12,957 nt of DNA, from contig CAAGFP010000128.1 in NCBI GenBank assembly GCA_900769175.1, forward strand, positions 1-12,957, given 5' to 3'. Origin of the DNA: Lachnospiraceae bacterium (GTDB taxonomy: Bacteria; Bacillota; Clostridia; Lachnospirales; Lachnospiraceae). Shown here piece after piece: positions 6,663 to 12,777 of the stretch (position 1 is the first letter of the stretch; each line of letters opens with the position of its first letter). The notes under the pieces are model-generated. The model was not told the origin of the DNA. It did not search any database and was given only the letters and a program-made list of their open reading frames with translations. The translations under genes and the position numbers were made by a program.

Positions 6663-6746
6663 ATCAATATTGCGGAGGTTCCGCGCCTTTCTACAGATTA
6701 AAATCCCGCCTGTGTGCTCATTTTTATACACATTGCGTAAATGGTC

Positions 6747-6870
6747 ATATGATTACAACGGATTGCTTCGCGCTTCGCGCTGCGCACTCCCGCAATCCTA
6801 CTCAAAGTCTTTTAAACACTTTTGCGTAAACGCAAGTGTGTGAAAGACCTTGGAATGCTGGTAATCATAT
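6747..6870. repeat. Structured intergenic element B: three-way-junction palindromic unit
   Basis: A perfect 10-bp outer inverted repeat, ATATGATTAC (6747-6756) and GTAATCATAT (6861-6870), encloses two arms. Arm 1 is GGATTGC (6760-6766) with GCAATCC (6792-6798), carrying an inner GCGC-TTC-GCGC hairpin (6770-6780). Arm 2 pairs AAGTCTTTTA (6805-6814) with 6841-6851 (one bulge) and continues as ACACTT..GCG-TAAA-CGC-AAGTGT (6816-6839). The whole 124-base unit folds as a compact three-way junction on either strand. It shares TGCGCACTC with element A. No open frame or transposase is associated. It may be a miniature inverted-repeat element or a structured RNA. Confidence 0.6.
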
Positions 6871-6887
6871 ATTATTACATATTTTCG

Positions 6888-6916
6888 ATGACTTCAATTG
6901 TAAATTGTGATATACT
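6888..6916 (+). promoter_or_regulatory. Candidate promoter for DUF2752 copy 2
   Basis: ATGACT at 6888-6893, 17-base spacer, TATACT at 6911-6916. Transcription would start near 6922, only about 15 bases before the ATG at 6937. The promoter lies immediately downstream of structured element B. Confidence 0.5.
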
Positions 6917-6936
6917 CGTTTTAGTTGGAGAAACCT

Positions 6937-7377
6937 ATGAAAAGACGAACGAAACAATTGAAAAAAATGGATAAAGAATACGAAATCATGTATTATGCGG
7001 CATGGATTGTTCTCGGAATTCTGATTGCCTGTATGATTTTCTTCAATATTAAAGGAGATGAAATTCTTGATGCCAACTATCAATGCAACTTTTTAAAAAC
7101 AACCGGATTCTATTGCCCGGGCTGCGGAGGAACAAGAGCATTTTATTATTTTTCTCATTTTAATTTTGTCAAAAGCGTATATTACAATTTTCTTGTACCT
7201 TATGGTTTTATCGTGATAGCTTTATATGCCGTTAACGGGTTTCTCTTCAGAAGAATCCCCCGAATGAGTTTTTTGCTGAATCCGTTTTTTTTGCTTTGTT
7301 CGGGTGGGGTGTTGGTTTTGGTAAGAATGATTATGACCAATGTTATTATGCTGATAACGGGAATTCATTTTATATGA
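6937..7377 (+). CDS. DUF2752-like membrane protein (CPGCGGTR motif), copy 2
   Basis: 146 residues from the ATG at 6937, supported by GGAG at 6927-6930; the frame could be extended to a TTG at 6925, but that overlaps the ribosome site. A very basic N-terminus (MKRRTKQLKK) precedes a first helix at about 18-37, then C50, CPGCGGTR (60-67), FYYFSHFNFVKS, and two further hydrophobic stretches. It is clearly paralogous to the protein at 5205, including the FYYF and VPY segments. The family's HNP motif is replaced by YNF, so copy 2 has diverged at a normally conserved spot. Topology suggests an integral membrane protein with the cysteines near a membrane face. Function unknown. Confidence 0.8.
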   Translation: MKRRTKQLKKMDKEYEIMYYAAWIVLGILIACMIFFNIKGDEILDANYQCNFLKTTGFYCPGCGGTRAFYYFSHFNFVKSVYYNFLVPYGFIVIALYAVNGFLFRRIPRMSFLLNPFFLLCSGGVLVLVRMIMTNVIMLITGIHFI

Positions 7378-7478
7378 TATTTCAAAAGTGTTATATCCGG
7401 AGAACAAAAACTTGAAAGAAGACAATTCGTAAGAATGATAATCCGGAGAGATTTTAAATAGAAGGGAGTGTTATTATT

Positions 7479-8636
7479 ATGAAACGATTTATGACTGTTT
7501 TTTTGATTTTCATTCTTATTTGCTCGATGTCAGGCTGCGGTGCTTTGAAATCGGCATTAACCGGTTCTGTTTCGACAAGTGACGATACAGAAGATTCCGA
7601 TACGTATTATGATGATGATTTCGATGATGATTATGATGATTATGATGGCGAAGGTAATCTTTCGATGCCGGAGTTTGAAATATCAGAGCCACCGGCAAAG
7701 AAACTGATGGCCAATCTGGTAGAATATAAGGATGCAAACGGATGCTTTAGCGCAAACATTCCGGAAGGATGGGCGGTTTCGACGGCCGGCTTCGATATGA
7801 TGTACTGGATTCGGATTTATGACCCGGCGAATCCGGATTTGCAGGTATTTACTTTACTGAAGACAGAAACGTTATTAATGGATCAGAATTCGAAAAAATT
7901 CTATGAAACATATCGTGATTACGACTTATACAGAGTGTTTGCGGACATGATCGTCGTTGAGAAGGTAGAAGATTTCTATTCACAGTTTAATGAGTTCTGT
8001 GCATTTATGACAGCCTATGAACCTACATACAATGGATTTAATTATCCCCAGATTAGTAATTTTGAGGTTCTTGAACGGAATGATTATGGTTCCTTCCTTT
8101 CAAGTGTGGCGATTGATGATGCGTTGTTACATGCAACCTTCGAAGATACTGCTACCGGACAGAAGGGAGAAGGAATGTTTACCGGTACATTGTGCAAAGG
8201 CTTTGTGGCAAATGGCGTGGGATGTAATATGATGTACAATATTAATGCTGCGACAGCTCCCTACGGAGAATTCGCAGAGTACGAGGAACTGCTTACACAG
8301 ATTTTTGGTTCCATTCATTATACGGATGAATTTGTAGCAACTGTATTGAAGGATACTCAGATTAAAGCAGCCGGAAGCGCACAGATTAATCAGACCGTGA
8401 CAGAAACGACGAATATTATAGTTCAGGGATGGGAGTCACGTCAGAAAAACTATGACATTACTTCCGCGAAATATGCAGATTCCATTCTTGGATTTGAACG
8501 CGTCTACAATGTTGAAACAGACGAAGTTTACAGAGTATATCAAGGTTTTATGGAAATACCGGGAATTGGTGATTTCTATCAGCCGATTACGGAAGATATG
8601 TATTCGAATCCGGTAAGCGGTTATGTTTATCAATAA
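7479..8636 (+). CDS. Secreted lipoprotein with Asp-rich linker, function unknown
   Basis: 385 residues. A type II signal peptide is clear: MKR, a hydrophobic core (about 4-15), and the lipobox SMSGC with C20 as the lipidated residue. Mature residues about 34-58 are a Ser/Asp/Tyr-rich acidic linker (repeated DDxYDDYD), typical of spacers that lift a domain off the membrane. The remaining roughly 320 residues look globular and soluble, with features such as ANIPEGWAVSTAGFDMMYWIRIYDP. I do not recognise the family. AAGGGAG at 7462-7468 precedes the ATG by 10 bases. It stands between a DUF2752 gene and three DUF4190-like genes, suggesting a common envelope-related role, which is inference. Confidence 0.75.
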   Translation: MKRFMTVFLIFILICSMSGCGALKSALTGSVSTSDDTEDSDTYYDDDFDDDYDDYDGEGNLSMPEFEISEPPAKKLMANLVEYKDANGCFSANIPEGWAVSTAGFDMMYWIRIYDPANPDLQVFTLLKTETLLMDQNSKKFYETYRDYDLYRVFADMIVVEKVEDFYSQFNEFCAFMTAYEPTYNGFNYPQISNFEVLERNDYGSFLSSVAIDDALLHATFEDTATGQKGEGMFTGTLCKGFVANGVGCNMMYNINAATAPYGEFAEYEELLTQIFGSIHYTDEFVATVLKDTQIKAAGSAQINQTVTETTNIIVQGWESRQKNYDITSAKYADSILGFERVYNVETDEVYRVYQGFMEIPGIGDFYQPITEDMYSNPVSGYVYQ

Positions 8637-8661
8637 GAAACTGTAACGGAATAGGTTTTGT

Positions 8662-8690
8662 TTGTATAATTGCCGGATGTATGTTAGAAT
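8662..8690 (+). promoter_or_regulatory. Candidate extended -10 promoter for the tandem DUF4190-like genes
   Basis: TTGTAT at 8662-8667, a 17-base spacer, TAGAAT at 8685-8690 preceded by TGT. Transcription would start near 8697, giving a leader of about 45 bases before the ATG at 8741. Confidence 0.5.
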
Positions 8691-8740
8691 GTAAAAGAAA
8701 TTGTCTATTAAAAAGAAAGAGTTGAAAGAGAGGATAAAAT

Positions 8741-9157
8741 ATGGACGATTATAATCAGAATAATTATTATTCTAATTCGGCGAGTTTTGAGACTGCAGAG
8801 GCATTTGAGACGATTGAACAAATTGAAGAGAGCGGAGCTGAAGTTGAGAAGAAAACGAATGTTCTTGCACTGTTGTCCATGATTTTTGGTATTTTGGGTG
8901 TGGTATTATTTGTTATATGTTGCGGCGGTTGGATTTGGAGTTTGCCGTTTACTGTTGCAGCACTTGTGATGGGAATTATTGCGAATCAGAAAGAAAAAAC
9001 CGGAATGGGAACTGCAGGATTTGTTCTTGGTATTGTCGGAATTTCGCTTGTGGTTTTGAGTATTGTGGCTAACATCATTATTGCAGCACTTAACTTAGGA
9101 ACGAGTATTTTATTTTCAGGACTTCCATTGTTGCTAGAAGCAATGTCTGAATTATAA
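8741..9157 (+). CDS. DUF4190-like membrane protein, tandem copy 1
   Basis: 138 residues. GAGAGGA sits 5 bases before the ATG. Residues 1-38 are Asn/Tyr-rich then acidic, including two 6-residue units (ASFETA, EAFETI). Hydrophobic stretches at about 41-81 (with a CC pair at 60-61) and about 91-125 flank the conserved basic loop ANQKEKTGMGT. This matches the DUF4190-type pattern. It is a close paralogue of the next gene at 9294: the core NVLALL, MIFG, VAALVMGIIAN and KEKTGMGTAGFVLG segments are identical or nearly so, and even the start region (MDxYNQxNY) and ribosome site are shared, pointing to tandem duplication. Function unknown. Confidence 0.78.
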   Translation: MDDYNQNNYYSNSASFETAEAFETIEQIEESGAEVEKKTNVLALLSMIFGILGVVLFVICCGGWIWSLPFTVAALVMGIIANQKEKTGMGTAGFVLGIVGISLVVLSIVANIIIAALNLGTSILFSGLPLLLEAMSEL

Positions 9158-9293
9158 GCACTTTGAAAATTCCAAATGGGTTCTTGGGAAAAATGTTTTG
9201 TATTGATACAGATTCAATATCGTGGATGCAATAAATCCCTCATTAAAGATTTGTTACACGAAATAGAATCATTTAGAAAGAGAGGATGAAAGA

Positions 9294-9773
9294 ATGGATA
9301 GTTATAATCAGGATAATTATAATTCCGATAATTCCAATTCGGAGAGTTTTGAGACTACGGAGAGTTTTGAGACTGCAGAGAGTTCTGAGACCGCAGAGAC
9401 ATTTGAGAATATTGAACAAATTGAGGAGAATGGAGCCGAAGGTGAGAAAAAAACAAATGTTCTTGCGTTGCTTGCAATGATTTTTGGTATTGTGGGGCTG
9501 GCATTGGCTGTTGTTTGCTGTTTCAAACTCTCAATAATCACTATCCCCTTGCTGGTTGCAGCACTTGTGATGGGAATTATTGCAAATAAGAAAGAAAAAA
9601 CCGGCATGGGAACTGCAGGATTCGTTCTTGGATTGGTCGGAATTATTCTTTCGCTCATATTTGTCATAGCAAATATTGTATTAGTAGCTCTGGGATTGGG
9701 AGCGAATCTTATTTTTGGAGGCATGTTCGTACCATTTGCCTATATTTTTGGAAGTTCCGCCGCCGAATATTGA
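9294..9773 (+). CDS. DUF4190-like membrane protein, tandem copy 2 with expanded N-terminal repeat
   Basis: 159 residues. GAGAGGA lies just upstream of the ATG at 9294. The N-terminus is MDSYNQDNYNSDN, followed by four 6-residue units (ESFETT, ESFETA, ESSETA, ETFENI) encoded by 18-base DNA repeats; the paralogue at 8741 has only two. The rest repeats the membrane architecture of that paralogue: a hydrophobic stretch with a CC pair, the loop ANKKEKTGMGT, a second long hydrophobic stretch, then a divergent C-terminal tail. Differences are concentrated in the repeat number and the C-terminal end. A 136-base gap separates the copies, with no terminator or strong promoter that I can name. Confidence 0.78.
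   Translation: MDSYNQDNYNSDNSNSESFETTESFETAESSETAETFENIEQIEENGAEGEKKTNVLALLAMIFGIVGLALAVVCCFKLSIITIPLLVAALVMGIIANKKEKTGMGTAGFVLGLVGIILSLIFVIANIVLVALGLGANLIFGGMFVPFAYIFGSSAAEY
9342..9413 (+). repeat. Four 18-bp coding repeats (ESFETA type)
   Basis: Units start at 9342, 9360, 9378 and 9396. The first two differ only in the last three bases (GAGAGTTTTGAGACT plus ACG or GCA), and the fourth is most diverged. All are in frame, so change in copy number alters only the length of the acidic N-terminal tail. Confidence 0.88.
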
Positions 9774-9863
9774 TTTGTTCCATCAAAGGAAATTTCTCTG
9801 AATTTTCTATGATACAAAACGCTACGCAGTACTTATTAATAAGAGTTTAGAAAAGGAGAAGCC

Positions 9864-10247
9864 ATGGAAGATGAGATTGCCCGCTTTGACGAAGAAGAAC
9901 AGGACGAAATAATGAAAATGCTTTTGGAAGAACAAAAGCTGAATGTCTTCGGATTGATTGGCATGATTCTGTCTATTCTTTCTTATCCGGCTTTCCTGTT
10001 ATGTTTTATTTTTGCCGGTGGTTTTGCAGGATTCTTTCAATTATTGGTTGCAATTCCTGCATTGGTTCTTGGGATTATCGGCGTGACGAGAAAAAACAGA
10101 AAGAAAAAGATGGCTGTTACTGCACTGATTCTTGCAGGAGTTTCTATTATAATGGGAATTCTCTTTTTGCTGATTGGAATCATCAGTGCTGGATATCTGA
10201 TTTCGCGATACGGAATCGGAGGCTTTTTCTCATTTCTGGGATTTTGA
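9864..10247 (+). CDS. DUF4190-like membrane protein, divergent copy
   Basis: 127 residues. AAAGGAG lies 5 bases before the ATG at 9864. The N-terminus (MEDEIARFDEEEQDEIMKMLLEEQK) is acidic and probably helical rather than the Thr/Glu repeats of the paralogues. A hydrophobic stretch at about 29-70, a very basic loop TRKNRKKK near 72-79, and a second hydrophobic stretch to about 110 give the same double-hairpin plan, with IPALVLGIIGVTRK corresponding to VAALVMGIIANKK. It is the last gene of the membrane-protein block; a strong terminator follows its stop. Function unknown. Confidence 0.72.
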   Translation: MEDEIARFDEEEQDEIMKMLLEEQKLNVFGLIGMILSILSYPAFLLCFIFAGGFAGFFQLLVAIPALVLGIIGVTRKNRKKKMAVTALILAGVSIIMGILFLLIGIISAGYLISRYGIGGFFSFLGF

Positions 10248-10254
10248 CAGATTG

Positions 10255-10299
10255 TAATCGTTTCCTTTGTGTATTTTTACCAAAGGAAACGATTATTTT
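10255..10299 (+). terminator. Strong intrinsic terminator
   Basis: TAATCGTTTCCTTTG (10255-10269) pairs perfectly with CAAAGGAAACGATTA (10281-10295), a 15-bp stem with an 11-base loop, followed by TTTTATC. It sits 8 bases after the DUF4190-like stop and closes the membrane-protein block just before the ribosomal promoter. The stem is AT-flanked and nearly symmetrical, so it may act in both directions. Confidence 0.85.
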
Positions 10300-10349
10300 A
10301 TCAAAAGAACGATTGATTTGTGCAAATTATAAAAAAATTTATAAAATAC

Positions 10350-10378
10350 TTGCAATGTTGCACAAAATATTTTATACT
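10350..10378 (+). promoter_or_regulatory. Strong promoter of the S10 ribosomal protein operon
   Basis: TTGCAA at 10350-10355, a 17-base spacer, TATACT at 10373-10378, inside a very AT-rich stretch with A/T tracts upstream (10328-10347) that could act as an UP element. Transcription would start near 10385, leaving a leader of about 270 bases before rpsJ. Confidence 0.75.
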
Positions 10379-10384
10379 AACAAA

Positions 10385-10640
10385 TGCTGTGGCATGATAG
10401 TGATGATCCGTAAGGTTGCTATTCCGCTTGCTGGAGTAGGTTTTTACGAGGAGCGAATGTCAAGTCGAGATACTGACGACAAGTCACTGTACAAAATTTT
10501 AGGTCTACATCAGGTAGAAACGACGTGAAAGTCTAAGAAGTATGGTTCGGATGGAACGCTGAGGTTGCGTACTTCGGTAGGACACACACGGGAGAGTGTA
10601 CAGTCACCGCTTGTCGTACTTTAGAAAGAAAGAGTGCGAA
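10385..10640 (+). promoter_or_regulatory. Structured 5' leader of the S10 operon with alternative pairings
   Basis: The 411 bases between the last DUF4190-like gene and rpsJ hold a terminator, a promoter and this leader. Pairings seen: CGTAA (10409-10413) with TTACG (10444-10448), enclosing CTATTCC-7-GGAGTAG (10419-10439). A long-range helix pairs ACGACAAG (10476-10483) with CTTGTCGT (10610-10617) and ACTGTACA (10486-10493) with TGTACAGT (10597-10604). Inside lie TCTAC/GTAGA (10504-10518) and GTTC/GAAC (10545-10557). TCGTAC (10614-10619) could instead pair with GTGCGA (10634-10639), breaking the outer end of the long helix. Leaders of ribosomal protein operons commonly mediate feedback by a ribosomal protein; the regulator here is not shown. 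Confidence 0.6.
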
Positions 10641-10658
10641 AAGGAGGCGACTTTTTTT

Positions 10659-10970
10659 ATGGCAAATCAAGTTATGAGAATTACACTTAGTGCTTATCAG
10701 CATCAGACTGTTGATGCATCTGCCAAGAAAATCATCGAAACAGTTAAGAAGAACGGAGCAAAGGTTAGCGGACCGGTTCCCCTTCCTACTAAAAAGGAAG
10801 TAGTTACCATTATCCGTGCCGTACACAAGTACAAAGACTCCAGAGAACAGTTTGAACAGAGAACTCACAAGAGACTGATCGATGTAATCGAGCCCAACCA
10901 GAAAGTGATCGATGCATTGCAGAGATTAGAGATTCCGGCTGGTGTATTTATCGATATTAAGATGAAATAA
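10659..10970 (+). CDS. rpsJ: 30S ribosomal protein S10 (uS10)
   Basis: 103 residues, the normal length. S10 belongs to the head of the 30S subunit and also acts in transcription antitermination as NusE. The start at MANQVMRITLSAYQHQ matches the family; an open frame extends 21 codons further upstream but lacks homology. Diagnostic segments are the RITLSAYQHQTVDASAKKI N-terminus, GPVPLPTKKEVVTI, the histidine/lysine-rich SREQFEQRTHKRLIDV, and AGVFIDIKMK at the end. AAGGAGG at 10641-10647 is 11 bases from the ATG, separated by GCGAC and a run of seven T, a rather long spacing. First gene of the operon. Confidence 0.98.
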   Translation: MANQVMRITLSAYQHQTVDASAKKIIETVKKNGAKVSGPVPLPTKKEVVTIIRAVHKYKDSREQFEQRTHKRLIDVIEPNQKVIDALQRLEIPAGVFIDIKMK

Positions 10971-11019
10971 TCCGATATTGATAAATAGAAACAGGTAGTA
11001 AAATTAACAAAATATAACC

Positions 11020-11069
11020 TTCTACACTAGTATGCATCCGAACAAACCTCAGATGCCGCTGTAGTAGAA
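11020..11069 (+). promoter_or_regulatory. Stem-loop in the rpsJ-rplC gap
   Basis: TTCTAC (11020-11025) pairs with GTAGAA (11064-11069), and GCATC (11034-11038) pairs with GATGC (11052-11056) inside it. The structure fills most of a 116-base gap and ends 18 bases before the rplC ATG, close to its ribosome site. It lacks a T-run, so it is not a plain terminator; it may tune translation or processing. Confidence 0.4.
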
Positions 11070-11086
11070 ACAAATGGAGGTAAAAA

Positions 11087-11770
11087 ATGAAGAAAGCTAT
11101 TTTAGCAACGAAAATCGGTATGACTCAGATCTTCAATGAAGACGGAACGCTCATTCCGGTAACTGTTCTTCAGGCTGGCCCCTGCGTAGTAACCCAGGTT
11201 AAAACCGTTGAAAATGATGGTTATGAAGCAGTTCAGGTTGGTTTCGTAGACAAGAAGGACAAAGTAATCAACAAAGATGCAAACGGAAAGAAGACAATCG
11301 TGCATGCACATGGTACAACCAAAGCAATGCAGGGTCACTTCAAAAAAGCTGGCGTAACCTCAAAGCGTTATGTAAGAGAATTCAAATTCGAGAATGCTTC
11401 TGAATACGCTCCTGCTCAGGAAATCAAAGCAGACATCTTCGCTGAAGGCGATAAGGTTGATGCAACCGCTATTACAAAGGGAAAAGGATTCCAGGGCGCT
11501 ATCAAGAGATTAGGACAGCATAGAGGACCAATGAAGCATGGTTCTAAGTTCCACAGACATCAGGGTTCCAATGGTGCTTGTTCAAGTCCCAGCCGTGTAT
11601 TCAAGGGAAAAGGAATGCCCGGACAGATGGGTGGCAAGCAGGCTACTGTTAGAAATCTTGAGGTTGTAAGAGTGGATGCTGAAAAGAATCTTCTCTTAGT
11701 AAAGGGTGCAGTACCCGGACCTAAGAAGGCTTTAGTTACTATTAAAGAAACAACTAAGGCAGAAGCTTAA
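11087..11770 (+). CDS. rplC: 50S ribosomal protein L3 (uL3)
   Basis: 227 residues. L3 binds 23S rRNA early in 50S assembly and reaches toward the peptidyl transferase centre. The N-terminus MKKAILATKIGMTQIFNEDGTLIPVTVL is typical. The central extension shows KGKGFQGAIKRLGQHRGPMKHGSKFHRHQGSNGA and the following RVFKGKGMPGQMGGKQATVRNLEVV, both diagnostic, and the C-terminal VKGAVPGPKKALVTI closes the domain. GGAGG is 6 bases before the ATG. It follows rpsJ after a structured 116-base gap. Confidence 0.98.
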   Translation: MKKAILATKIGMTQIFNEDGTLIPVTVLQAGPCVVTQVKTVENDGYEAVQVGFVDKKDKVINKDANGKKTIVHAHGTTKAMQGHFKKAGVTSKRYVREFKFENASEYAPAQEIKADIFAEGDKVDATAITKGKGFQGAIKRLGQHRGPMKHGSKFHRHQGSNGACSSPSRVFKGKGMPGQMGGKQATVRNLEVVRVDAEKNLLLVKGAVPGPKKALVTIKETTKAEA

Positions 11771-11795
11771 TTGGGACGAAAGGAGGAACACACAG

Positions 11796-12416
11796 ATGGC
11801 AGAAGTATCTGTTTACAATATGGAAGGCAAGGAAGTTGGTAAAATCGACTTAAATGATGCTGTGTTCGGCGTAGAAGTAAACGAACATTTGGTACACATG
11901 GCAGTTGTTCAGCACCTTGCAAATAAGCGTCAGGGAACACAGAAAGCGAAAACTCGTGCAGAGGTTTCCGGCGGCGGAAGAAAGCCTTGGAGACAGAAGG
12001 GAACCGGTCATGCAAGACAGGGTTCAACCAGATCTCCTCAGTGGACACACGGTGGTGTAGTATTCGCACCTACCCCGAGAGATTATTCCTTCAAATTAAA
12101 TAAGAAGGAAAAGAGAGCAGCGTTAAAGTCTGCACTTACAAGTAAGGTTCAGGATGGCAAGGTTATGGTTCTTGATGAATTAAAATTAGATGAAATCAAG
12201 ACAAAGAAGTTTGCAGCAATCCTTACAAACTTAAATGCAAAGAAAGCACTTGTAGTAATTGAAGGAAATGATAAGAATGTAGTTCTTTCAGCAAGAAACA
12301 TTCCTGATTCAACCACAATTGCTGCGGATGCAATCAATGTATATGACGTAATGAAGGCCGGAACAGTAGTTCTTACGAAAGATGCTGTTTCCAAGATTGA
12401 GGAGGTGTACGCATAA
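11796..12416 (+). CDS. rplD: 50S ribosomal protein L4 (uL4)
   Basis: 206 residues. L4 lines the polypeptide exit tunnel with its extended loop and in gammaproteobacteria also represses its own S10 operon; whether it does so here is not known. The tunnel loop is visible as RAEVSGGGRKPWRQKGTGHARQGSTRSPQWTHGGVVF, followed by PTPRDYSFKLNKKEKRAALKSAL. AAAGGAGGA lies 8 bases before the ATG. The stop TAA overlaps the rplW start by one base (TAATG), indicating tight translational coupling. Confidence 0.98.
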   Translation: MAEVSVYNMEGKEVGKIDLNDAVFGVEVNEHLVHMAVVQHLANKRQGTQKAKTRAEVSGGGRKPWRQKGTGHARQGSTRSPQWTHGGVVFAPTPRDYSFKLNKKEKRAALKSALTSKVQDGKVMVLDELKLDEIKTKKFAAILTNLNAKKALVVIEGNDKNVVLSARNIPDSTTIAADAINVYDVMKAGTVVLTKDAVSKIEEVYA

Positions 12417-12715
12417 TGGCAGACATTAAGTATTACGACGTAATCCTCAAACCGGTTGTAACCGAAAAGAGTATGGCCGGCATGGGCGATAAGAAATATT
12501 CTTTCCTGGTAGCTCCCGAAGCAACCAAGAATCAGATTAAAGAAGCAGTTGAAAAAATGTTCCCCGGAACAATCGTAGAAAGTGTAAATACCATGAATTG
12601 TCTTGGAAAAAACAAAAGACGTGGTGCAATCTACGGAAAAACTGCAAAGACCAAGAAGGCAATTGTTAAATTAACCGCTGACAGTAAGGATATCGAAATT
12701 TTTTCAGGTATCTAA
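12416..12715 (+). CDS. rplW: 50S ribosomal protein L23 (uL23)
   Basis: 99 residues. L23 sits at the exit of the ribosomal tunnel and is the docking point for trigger factor and SRP. The N-terminal signature DVILKPVVTEKSM, the hydrophobic YSFLVAPEATKNQIKEAVEKMFPG, and the basic tail GKNKRRGAIYGKTAKTKKAIVKL identify it. The start overlaps the rplD stop by one base, and GAGGTG in the end of rplD serves as its ribosome site. Confidence 0.97.
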   Translation: MADIKYYDVILKPVVTEKSMAGMGDKKYSFLVAPEATKNQIKEAVEKMFPGTIVESVNTMNCLGKNKRRGAIYGKTAKTKKAIVKLTADSKDIEIFSGI

Positions 12716-12777
12716 TCAGGTCTTAAATATATGCAATTGAAGCATGACAATAAATCAAAAAGAAAAGGAGAAAAGAA

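Noticed and set aside
6512..6829. Plus-strand 105-residue open frame over the methyltransferase start
   Set aside because: It is antisense to the N-terminal part of the methyltransferase and continues into structured element B; no ribosome site or homology.
5655..6870. Insertion sequence or composite transposon bracketed by elements A and B
   Set aside because: No transposase is present, the two elements are not copies of each other beyond a short shared word, and no target duplication is visible.
7395..7453. Direct repeat ATCCGGAGA before the lipoprotein gene
   Set aside because: Two 9-base copies about 46 bases apart could be a regulator site, but the promoter here is not clear enough to support that.
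9158..9293. Promoter or terminator between the tandem DUF4190-like genes
   Set aside because: Only weak boxes (TAGAAT without a matching -35) and an imperfect TTCCAA/TTGGGAA stem were found.
10001..10528. Plus-strand 175-residue open frame
   Set aside because: It overlaps the DUF4190-like gene out of frame, then crosses the terminator, the promoter and the S10 leader; its composition is Cys-rich and unlike a real protein.
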